Below are positions 8,000-14,944 of a DNA stretch of 18,185 bases, one piece after another. Origin of the DNA: Thoreauomyces humboldtii (lineage: Eukaryota; Chytridiomycota; Chytridiomycetes; Spizellomycetales; Powellomycetaceae). Position 1 is the stretch's first letter. The number at the start of each line of letters is the position of its first letter. Made by a program: the position numbers and the translations under genes. The stretch is from positions 3,953-22,137 of the forward strand of contig JADGJA010000346.1 in assembly GCA_027596035.1 (NCBI GenBank). Direction: 5' to 3'. Under the pieces are notes generated by a model. The model was not told the DNA's origin, did no database searches, and saw only the letters and a program-made list of their open reading frames with translations.

Positions 8000-9040
8000 T
8001 CCAAACCCATTTTCAATGCTCATCGTCACCCCATGCCCTACCCCCTAGCATCACAAGAACCTGAACCGTCCATCTGTAGGTACCTCAAGATCTGATTGCG
8101 GAACCTTGCGCCAAACGCAGAGATCAATAGGACAAGTATAGGTATGCATCCATCCATCCAATCCATCCTCCTCTGCGACCTTGAGCGTCCATCTTACCTC
8201 TTGTCGTCGTCGCATTTCTTTCCGTCCCATCTTGGGCTGCGCAGCACATTTCGTCCATCGGCATCCGGCTCGGAGTCAACGCACCACGCGTCGCTGGAGC
8301 GACACCGGTAAGCATCCATCCATCCTCGAGTTCATTGCATCCACCCTGACATTGTCTCTCTTTTGTTTTCGTCATCTCAGGATCGCCATTCGACATGTCG
8401 GCCTGCAGTCAGAGCAGAAGGGTGACAACCTCTCGCAGTGTTTACAATCGTGAACAATGTGGATAGGTGTGACTACTGTCTGCCTGCCTGTGTCGCGGGG
8501 CCAGCATGAAGCGTAGCCTCTCAAGGTTAGTCCAACCTTCCTGCTGACTTTATCATGACATGAGCTTAATAACTAACATGCTTACTTCTCTCACAGGGTC
8601 CGCCTTGGAGTCGCTCATTGGATTGACCTAGAAGCTCCTTGCAGTACATCCACAGTGAGGACACGGTGTGCCGGGGTCTTTCAACCCTCGTGGAACTGCT
8701 TGTCCCGGACCCGAGGAGCTGTGGTGACTACTGTAAGTTGGCTTTCTCACAGGACTTTCTTCGATGAGTGGCCCGTAGGAGAGGTTGAGCTGTGGTCCCT
8801 GGACACAGTCGAACCTCGGCAGCCCTGGGTTGCCCATGATCACTCCTCATGTCCACGAAACGGAGAGTTGGGTACGCAACTGATGATGTTCCCTCGGGAA
8901 AGAGTACCATTCAGACTATTGTCTGGGTACGATACTGGCTCAGACAGTCGCAAGACTATGCGCTGAAGCCTACCTTTTCCGAGTGTAACTTGCTCGCGAA
9001 GACGACCTTCTATCCACTCTTTGTGGGTGAAGGTCAGTCC
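8000..9040 (+). ncRNA. Putative spliced transcript without a convincing protein
   Basis: Two introns are well supported by signals. The first, 8308-8380 (73 nt), has a GTAAGC donor, a CCCTGACAT branch-like site and an ATCTCAG acceptor. The second, 8526-8596 (71 nt), has a GTTAGT donor, a perfect AACTAACA branch site and a CTCTCACAG acceptor. A further donor, ACT|GTAAGT, lies at 8733. Joining the exons gives at best a 78-aa frame (ATG 8144 to TGA 8451-8453 across the first intron), rich in Ser/His/Arg with no family I recognise. The telobox upstream and a possible C/D snoRNA at 8871-8974 make a small-RNA host gene a reasonable reading. Ends are guesses. Confidence 0.35.
8871..8974 (+). ncRNA. 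Possible C/D box snoRNA
   Basis: Box C TGATGA at 8881-8886 and box D CTGA at 8963-8966, 86 nt end to end. The flanks GGTACGC (8871-8877) and GCCTACC (8968-8974) can pair over seven positions with one C-C mismatch. The element would lie in an intron starting with GTAAGT at 8733, with a possible acceptor GGTCAG at 9037. Box C is preceded by C, not the usual purine. No guide match to rRNA could be made from memory. Such box pairs also arise by chance, hence low confidence. Confidence 0.25.
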
Positions 9041-9566
9041 CAAAAAACCACAAAACTGTTGGGAACTCCGAGGGCAGAAAACCAGTTGGGAAAACACTAC
9101 TGATGAAACTCTGAGGGCAAAAACTAAAACGGATGTCTCTACCAAAGAGGGAGAGATGCCTCGTCAACTCTCCAGTTCTCTGTAACTGCATCGTCGTGCC
9201 GCACTGCATCACATGGGATTCTTGGTCTCCTTACCTTCATCAAACGAGGGGGGACTTGTTTCTGCCAGTTCGCGGCGCTTTTTTTAATGCGGCCCTTTCG
9301 TGATCCTCCCATACACACGAAAGGCGGGTCCCAAGCCCCGATAAACGCAGAGGGAAAAAAGCGAATTGGTAGTAGAAGGCACAGTTAAAGAAAGTTTCAA
9401 TACAATTGTGCATCTTTCATGAAACTCGTTGTGAACCGTGTAGGCAGCGAAGGCGAGACACATGGACACCCATCACTTACTTTGGTGTATCAAATGTAGG
9501 GAATGCGAAAGTTCAAATTATAATACAAGAAGCGGCGTCGGATGACGCTCGCGAAAGGGAATGTGA
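9041..9566. other. Intergenic region with a degenerate short repeat
   Basis: No gene supported. The block AACTCCGAGGGCAGAAAAC (near 9064) recurs as AACTCTGAGGGCAAAAAC (near 9108), each close to a TTGGGAA. The rest is probably 3' flank of the FN3-ankyrin gene. Confidence 0.4.
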
Positions 9567-10655
9567 TCACGAAACGACCCGTTTCCTGGCTTCCGCCAAT
9601 CTAGTATCCAACTCCTCCACCACGTCCCGATGACCAGCCTGGAGGGCAAAGGACCTGGCTGTCCCTCCAAACTCGGTGGCCACTGCCGGGTCGGCTTCCC
9701 ACCTGTCCATCAGCTCGACGCAGAGATCCTTATGTCCGTTCAGCGCCGCGACCATCAGCGTGGTCATGGTCTGGTTGTTGGCTTTGTCGACCGCGTTGAC
9801 TATGCGCGCTCCCTTGAGCAACAGGGCGCGTCCCGCTGACGCGTCCCCCGATGTTGCGCAGAGCCTGTCCAAAGCGGTTTGCTGTCGCGCGTCCTCAACG
9901 TCGACGGTCGCTCCGTGGTCGAGGATGTACTGGACGATGGCGAGTCCGTCGGGATGGCGAGGAGACACGTTCTCGGCGGCCCACATCAGGGGGGTGGAGC
10001 CGCCCTGGTCGGGTATGTCTACGGTGGTAGAGGATTGGGAGAGGATGGCTTGGACAGCTTCGAGGTTTCCGTGGGTGGCAGCCAGGGAGAGGGCGGTCTT
10101 TCCGGCGAGCGTGGCGGCGGACGTGGACGCACCCGCTTTCAGCAGGACGGACACCACGTCCTGGGATGCCGTTTGGCAAGCGTTCATCAAAGGCGTCTTT
10201 CCGAAGCGATCTCGGGTTTCGAGAGAAACCTCCTTTGCGAAATTCGTGACGCAACGCTGCACCGTGACAGCGTCGTTGTTGGCCACTGCCCGGAAGAGTT
10301 GGCTGGTGAGCCGCTGTGATAATGTCTCGTCTGTTGTCTTGCCCTCGATTTCCAGGTAATCCCTGCTCCATTCTCCACCCAAGCTTTCATCCTCCTGAAT
10401 CCTTAGCTTGATCATGTATCTCGTTTCTGGCTTCAAATCCAGGATCTCATGTGTGCTGTCCGACCCCTCGTAGACGACCTGGTGATCGGGGTCATCGCCC
10501 TCTGCTCGTGATAGTTGGTAGCGCCAGGGAAATTGATACGTGATGGGGCCGACGTTGTGTAGGTGCTCGTCTGGGTCGAGAGGGGTCCATTGCAGGGTGA
10601 GTGATCGAGCAGCAGAGGATGTGATCTTTGGAGCTGGTATTGGAGCGGTCACCAT
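9567..10655 (-). CDS. Fibronectin III + ankyrin repeat protein, FANK1-like
   Basis: The frame is open from 10784, but it begins with GTG; the first ATG is at 10655, giving 362 aa and starting just before the FN3 domain, so I use it. Residues 5-107 form an FN3 domain (PIPAPKITSSAARSLTLQWT; then YEGSDSTHEILDLKPETRYM). After LSQRLTSQLFRAVANNDAVT come about six ankyrin repeats (117-356), with clear units such as RFGKTPLMNACQTASQDVVS, AGKTALSLAATHGNLEAVQA and QTMTTLMVAALNGHKDLCVE. Order, length and the closing repeat (TEFGGTARSFALQAGHRDVV) match animal FANK1 (345 aa), a protein linked to spermatogenesis and ciliated cells. Its role in a fungus is unknown. No signal peptide or membrane segment. An upstream exon carrying another start is possible. 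It is divergent from the hydrolase gene. Confidence 0.8.
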   Translation of the reverse strand: MVTAPIPAPKITSSAARSLTLQWTPLDPDEHLHNVGPITYQFPWRYQLSRAEGDDPDHQVVYEGSDSTHEILDLKPETRYMIKLRIQEDESLGGEWSRDYLEIEGKTTDETLSQRLTSQLFRAVANNDAVTVQRCVTNFAKEVSLETRDRFGKTPLMNACQTASQDVVSVLLKAGASTSAATLAGKTALSLAATHGNLEAVQAILSQSSTTVDIPDQGGSTPLMWAAENVSPRHPDGLAIVQYILDHGATVDVEDARQQTALDRLCATSGDASAGRALLLKGARIVNAVDKANNQTMTTLMVAALNGHKDLCVELMDRWEADPAVATEFGGTARSFALQAGHRDVVEELDTRLAEARKRVVS

Positions 10656-11201
10656 CTCTATGGGGATGACCTTGACGTCTCGTGCGGATGGGCAATGGGC
10701 AAGCGAACTGGTGAAGATTGGTATGTCTACGCGCGCACGAAGGTGACGTGTCAAATCCGAACGTAAACCCGCAGAAACAAACACGTGGAAGGACTGTGTT
10801 CGTCGTCGTCGTCACGGCTTCTCCGTCCCTCGGCATTTCCGCATTTCCGCACTTCCACCGTCGCCTCTTATCATCCTCCGCAACACATACATATCCTTCG
10901 CTGCTGTCCTCTCGATTGGCGTTCCGTCCTTGCCAAATCAGCATCCGCAATCGTGCCTTCAAGAAGCCCCATCGTCGCTGCTGCTTGCTACTGGCGTCGC
11001 TCGCTAGCGTCCAGAGCCTTCGGAAAGTCTTCCCGCACCGCCCCATTCTCCCCAGCACAACCTCCTCGACCTCAAACAAGCTCACCCGCGACACCCAAAG
11101 GTTGCGACCCGCGAGTTCAACCCGACGCGTCCACCCGAACCCAAGGTCGAATCCCTTACATCTACGATCGTCTCGCTCCGATCCGTCGCATCAAGAAGCA
11201 C
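10656..11201. promoter_or_regulatory. Divergent promoter region of the FANK1-like and hydrolase genes
   Basis: 546 bp between the two first ATG codons. Both flanking frames stay open inward until they nearly meet at 10784/10785, each starting with GTG, which cannot be true for both genes. CT-rich stretches on the plus strand (for example around 10800-10870 and 11040-11070) resemble fungal transcription-start tracts. No clear TATA box. Confidence 0.5.
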
Positions 11202-12827
11202 ATGGCGGACGTCAAGTTCTCGGAGCATCCCGCGAAAGCGGGAAGCTCATGGTCCTTGTTCTCGTGGAGTCCGACCTCGGTCACCAAGGCGCAGGAGGCG
11301 GAGAGCAAGCTGCTCTCCCGCTTCCAGTACTTCCGACCGAGCACGCCTTCCGCTCACGCTGCTTCGTCCGCTGAAGCCGTGGCGAACGAGCAGGCGACCG
11401 TCGAGGTCAAGAGCGCTCGAAAGGGCTCCTTTCCAGACGTGGCTGCGAGCGAACCCCCGCCGTCCGAGGGCGACGACGCGAGTCCGCATCATCATCGCCT
11501 GATCGCCCGTGTGGGGCTTGTGGACGTCGGAGATAAGGAGTTCATCAACACACTCGTCATCGATCGCGTCGAAAAGCCCCTTGAGGGCTTCACTCGACCC
11601 GGCGTGCTCAAGCGGGAGATCAGTCATGGATCCGGTGGTCAGATGGTGCACCTCGAGCAGGACGTGGCTCCCGTGGAGGAGGTGGGGAGGACCGGACCGA
11701 AGAAGAACACGTTGGTGCTGTGCCATGGCTATGGAGCCGGTCTCGGGTTCTTCTACAGGAACTATGCGGGCTTGAGTGAAGTGGACGGTTGGCGGATCTA
11801 TGCCATCGACTGGTTGGGCATGGCCAACAGCAGTCGGCCCCCGTTCCCCAAGCTTCGGAGTGGCGGAACCGACGAGGAGATTTCAGGAGACGCAGAAGCC
11901 TTCTTCGTAGAATCTTTGGAGAAGTGGAGAAAGGCCAACTCTATCGACACCATGACATTGATGGGTTAGTTTCGGAAAAGCCTATAACCCTGACTGCGAG
12001 GCTCATAAGCTTACGCCGCCTTTCCCACCAGGCCACAGTCTAGGTGGATACCTCTCGGCAGCATACGCATTACGCTACCCGCAGCACGTCGAACGGCTGG
12101 TGCTCGTGTCACCGGCAGGAGTCGGAAAGAACGCCGAGGTGGACATGCGGAACCGGAAAGGGTTTCTGCCAAAGCTCTTCACCACTTTGTGGACCTGGAA
12201 CGTGACGCCGATGACGCTCATCCGCGGCATGGGACCCTGGGGTCCTAATCTCGTTCATAGATATACCACTCGTCGGTACGTGCCTCTCGTTTCGTTTACA
12301 TAAACGATCGCTGCCCTCCCTCGTGTGAAGAGTAACTAAATATTTCATCTAAAGGTTCGCGTACCTGGACGAGTCCGATTCCAACGACTTCCGAGATTAC
12401 ATCTACCACATTTCTGCACAGCCTGGGAGCGGCGAGTTCGCCCTGTCCCGCCTCTTGGTACGTCTATCTTTCTGCACGCTTTTCCAAGTAGAGGGGACAG
12501 TCATGTTAACGTACTTTCACGACTGGTCATGATTTCCAACAGTTACCAGGCGCCTGGGCTCGTTGTCCCCTACACGACCGCCTCGCGACGCTCACGATGC
12601 CCACCACCTTCATCTATGGCTCGGGTGACTGGATGGACTACAAGTCGGCCGTCTCTGCGGCTCAACACATGAAGGTTCCAGTTCGAGTCGCCAGGGTTGC
12701 CGACGCAGGCCATCACCTGTACATGGACAATCCGGAGGCTTTCAACGCTGCGCTGATCGAGGAGATGACAGGACGGACGAAAGGAACGCCCATCGACGGC
12801 GTGGAGTACGTTCTCGAGCGCGAATAG
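11202..12827 (+). CDS. Alpha/beta hydrolase of the CGI-58/ABHD4-ABHD5/Cld1 family (four exons)
   Basis: Exons are 11202-11964, 12032-12275, 12355-12457 and 12543-12827, giving 464 aa. Introns of 67, 79 and 85 nt all have GT-AG ends (GTTAGT, GTACGT, GTACGT donors), and the joins restore the domain. The oxyanion-loop motif CHGYGAG lies near residue 175, and the nucleophile elbow GHSLGG, with Ser257, is created across the first splice. The acid is Asp399 in YGSGDWMD. The histidine motif is GHHLYMD, in which H427-x4-D432 is the HX4D motif of the ABHD4/5 and Cld1 group. Human CGI-58 has Asn at the nucleophile; here Ser is present, so lipase activity is expected. The family acts on phospholipids (yeast Cld1 deacylates cardiolipin in mitochondria). 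The upstream frame is open for 139 codons without an ATG and is poor in acidic residues; a mitochondrial presequence from an upstream exon is possible but unproven. Confidence 0.85.
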
Positions 12828-13400
12828 AGAAATCGGATATTTGTGGAACTTTTTCTTTTCTGACTTTTTGGCCACTTAATTCTTACTACATGGGCTTGTC
12901 TTCCATACCGCGAGGCGAACGAACGCGCTGGATACACATAGTACCCGCTGCACGAAGGCCCCTTGGGTTCGCCATAAACAAGCTCGTTGCAGACAGCGAG
13001 ATCTTGTTCCGCAGTGAGGCCCATGCACCGCGCAGTTTGGCGCAGTTTTAGTCCGCAGAGAGGAACCGCGGGTTTTGCAGTTTACCTGCGTTCTCAGCCG
13101 GAACTGAAAGGATCAGCTCCTGCAAAAGCCCATCCTCACATATAGTTGGACACCAGCCAAGGACCTAAACCGCAAAAACCGCGGTGCGGAGGGGTTTGTG
13201 CCAAAACCGAACCAACCGCACCGCACCGCGGTTTGATGTAGTTCAACCGCGTGCAATCCAGACCCTCAGGTTACCGCCAAAGCATGAAATCACTTTGCGC
13301 CGAAGCATGAAGTCACGAGGCCCGTTGTCTCGGAGTCGCCGATGGCAGTGATTCTAAACTTCTGAGTTCACAACTTGAAGACGGTTGGGAAGACGTATGC
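12828..13400. other. 3' flank and repeat-rich intergenic region
   Basis: No gene supported. From 13025 to 13260 the sequence is built of short variants of AACCGC/GCGGTT and GCAGTTT, including a strong inverted repeat (separate entry). Near 13280 and 13303, AGCATGAAATCAC and AGCATGAAGTCAC form a short imperfect direct repeat. Confidence 0.5.
13176..13234. repeat. Perfect 14-bp inverted repeat in CCGCA-rich DNA, MITE-like
   Basis: AAACCGCGGTGCGG (13176-13189) is the exact reverse complement of CCGCACCGCGGTTT (13221-13234). The 31-nt spacer itself contains GGTTT...AAACC, which can form an inner stem. Each arm also carries the self-complementary ACCGCGGT. CCGCACCGCGG-type repeats flanking short hairpins are common in basidiomycete non-autonomous elements. 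No target-site duplication was identified. Confidence 0.5.
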
Positions 13401-13603
13401 CGGAGAAATTGATTGGAGAGGTGGCGATAAGGACAAAATAGTAAGTGATTCGACCGCCTTTTGTAGGATGGCTCGGACTGCGTTCTCGAGGTCTGGTGCT
13501 CAACTCTGGAGTTCGTGATCTTTAACGGAAGATGAGAGGTTTCGATAAGTAAAGCGACAGAGAGCATCTGAGAATGGGAGCCAGGAGAGGGAAGTGCGCC
13601 AGA

Positions 13604-13705
13604 TGTGTGTGTGGCCGTCAGAGACTTAAATAAAATGTAAGCTCATGTCACCCGCATTCCCCGCGGAGATCCATTTGCATGTTTTCTTCATCAGCCACAC
13701 ACACA
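13604..13705 (-). ncRNA. Candidate intron-encoded C/D box snoRNA, copy 1
   Basis: Read on the minus strand, the 5' arm TGTGTGTGTGGC (13705-13694) is followed directly by box C TGATGA (13693-13688). Box D CTGA follows at 13621-13618, then CG and the 3' arm GCCACACACACA (13615-13604), which is the exact reverse complement of the 5' arm. Box-to-box length is 76 nt, normal for C/D snoRNAs. The element sits inside a 191-nt intron with box D 50 nt before the 3' splice site, the usual spacing for intronic C/D snoRNAs. GTGACATGA near the middle could be a degenerate C' box. The antisense element before box D (ending TTTAAGTCT) has no rRNA match that I can recall, so the target is unknown. Box C is preceded by C rather than a purine. 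Confidence 0.55.
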
Positions 13706-14028
13706 AACGCTGCCGATAGCGTGGCGAGTTTTTGGTGTCCCATGGAGCTGTGCCTTACCTTTGCCAGTTCCGGGTTTTATGGGACCCTGATCTTGCCGTT
13801 TTTGCGCTGGAGGGTGGCGTGGTTGTAAATCAGGAAAGACGGATTGGAGCAGTGGCGGTAAGGACGAAATAGTAACAGATCCGACCGGCCAGTTGGTACG
13901 ATGGCCCGGACTGAGGTCTGGTGCTCAACTCTAGAGTTCGTGATCTTTGACGGAAGATGAGAGGTTTCGATAAGTAAAGCGACAGAGAGCATCTGAGAAT
14001 GGAAGCCAGGAGAGGGAAGTGCGCTAGA

Positions 14029-14130
14029 TGTGTGTGTGGCCGTCAGAGACTTAAATAAAATGTAAGCTCATGTCACCCGCATTCCCCGCGGAGATCCATT
14101 TGCATGTTTTCTTCATCAGCCACACACACA
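14029..14130 (-). ncRNA. Candidate intron-encoded C/D box snoRNA, copy 2
   Basis: Identical over all 102 bp to copy 1. The 5' arm is 14130-14119, box C TGATGA 14118-14113, box D CTGA 14046-14043 and the 3' arm 14040-14029. It lies in the 192-nt intron 14184-13993 of the same putative host transcript. The two copies would give identical mature RNAs. Confidence 0.55.
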
Positions 14131-14262
14131 AACGCCGCCCGTGGCAGTGCAAGTTTTCGGTGTTCCCTTGACAGTGTGTCTTACCTTTTGCCAGTTCCCG
14201 GTTTTATCTGGATCTTGCGGTGGTTGCGTTAGGGGATGGCGACATTGCGAAGTTGCGCCGTG

Positions 14263-14900
14263 AAGGCAAGGGGTCTGGAGCTTGTTTCGGCGGGTGGAGT
14301 CATTGCTCGATCTCTCGCCATCAAGATCCGAAGAATGGGAGAAACGTGAGGAATGCTCCCAGAAAGGTGGGAGCGAGGGCGGCGAGGTAGGCGGCGACCC
14401 CGCCGATCTTGTCGAGGACTCAAACGAGCCCAACCTCGCTCCTTCTGCTCAACTCCTCAATCTGCCTCGTTCCACATCCGAAGAGATCCCGCGCGTGCAA
14501 CACTTCGAGGATCTGCCTCCTCTACCGCGCTTGAGGTCCAACGCAAGTATCCTTCCTAGCTGCACAAGAGATCTCGTTGCAACATCCACCACCGCCCAAG
14601 AGCAAATCCATCGGCGTAGAAAGAAGTGGTCTTTGGGCTCTTCTTCTTGACCTGATCGTCGAGCTGATCCGGGTACAGTTCATGAGTTTGTACGTGCGAC
14701 CGGCGGTCTGAAGTTCCTTTTCCACTACGTGCAGTCGTTTGGTGACTGCAACCTGCTGCTGTCCTTGACGGGAAGCGCTTAGGCTGCTTGTGATGCTGCT
14801 GCTCTGCGATTCTTCAGATGATCTTGTACTTGGGCACGCTTGATCTTCACCTTTCAGGAGGCGAAACCCCATGGAGAAAAAAACAAAAAGAAAAAAGGAA
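14263..14900. other. 5' part of the snoRNA-host region, no clear gene
   Basis: A plus-strand frame (14282-14650) and minus-strand frames (14116-14433, 14522-14872) overlap here. The plus frame starts with TTG and has no internal ATG; the minus ones show no recognisable protein. On the minus strand the stretch would be upstream exon(s) of the host transcript; GAAAG|GTGAAG near 14850 is a possible donor. Confidence 0.35.
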
Positions 14901-14913
14901 AGCGAAATGGGAG

Positions 14914-14930
14914 TAGGGCCCTAACCCTAG
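14914..14930. promoter_or_regulatory. Telobox / telomere-like motif in a probable bidirectional promoter
   Basis: CCCTAACCCTA at 14919-14929, overlapping the palindrome TAGGGCCCTA (14914-14923). It lies between the putative minus-strand snoRNA host transcript and the plus-strand spliced transcript that begins after about 14940. A Tbf1-type site fits both position and known use in snoRNA promoters. The 11 nt could also serve as a telomerase RNA template on the plus strand (see findings). Confidence 0.45.
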
Positions 14931-14944
14931 TGCACATTCCCCGG

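Larger units (their letters stand above)
13404..14262 (-). repeat. Tandem duplication, two ~425-bp units
   Basis: Unit 1 covers about 13404-13830 and unit 2 about 13838-14262, in direct orientation with a constant offset of 425 bp through the core. From about 13501 to 13715 (unit 2: 13926-14140) I count only about four mismatches, all transitions, in some 210 bp. The outer parts are still alignable but have clear substitutions and indels. Each unit contains part of an exon and a whole intron of a minus-strand transcript. Confidence 0.85.
13400..14900 (-). ncRNA. Putative snoRNA host transcript with duplicated snoRNA introns
   Basis: On the minus strand, two introns have consensus ends. The upstream one is 14184-13993 (192 nt), from GGCAAAAG|GTAAGA to CCATTCTCAG; the downstream one is 13758-13568 (191 nt), from GGCAAAG|GTAAGG to CCATTCTCAG. 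Both acceptors follow a CT-rich tract. The exon between them (13992-13759) starts with ATGCTCTCTGTCGC, as does the exon after the second intron, but the frame hits a stop before the next donor and differs between copies. Long protein coding is therefore unlikely. A transcription start near 14890, just after the telobox and in a T/C-rich stretch of the minus strand, is inferred. Both ends are approximate. Confidence 0.45.

Noticed and set aside
8559..8571. TGACATGAGCTTA shared by the intron at 8.5 kb and the snoRNA candidates
   Set aside because: A 13-base match is expected several times by chance between positions in a window of this size, and neither boxes nor stem accompany it at 8.5 kb.
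8805..8820. GAGGTTCGACTG on the minus strand resembling a tRNA B box
   Set aside because: No matching A box or cloverleaf upstream.
8951..8975. AAGACTATGCGCTGAAG as a U3 snoRNA 5' end
   Set aside because: Only the first 8 bases resemble U3; the GATCATTTCTATAG box A region is absent.
9101..9114. TGATGA followed by CTGA as a C/D snoRNA
   Set aside because: The boxes are only 4 nt apart and no later CTGA lies within about 100 nt.
10656..10784. N-terminal extension of the FANK1-like protein by 43 residues
   Set aside because: The extension begins with GTG, not ATG, and would abut the opposite-strand frame with no room for promoters.
14282..14650. 122-codon plus-strand frame with acidic, Pro-rich sequence
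   Set aside because: Starts with TTG, has no internal ATG, no recognisable domain, and equally long frames lie opposite it.
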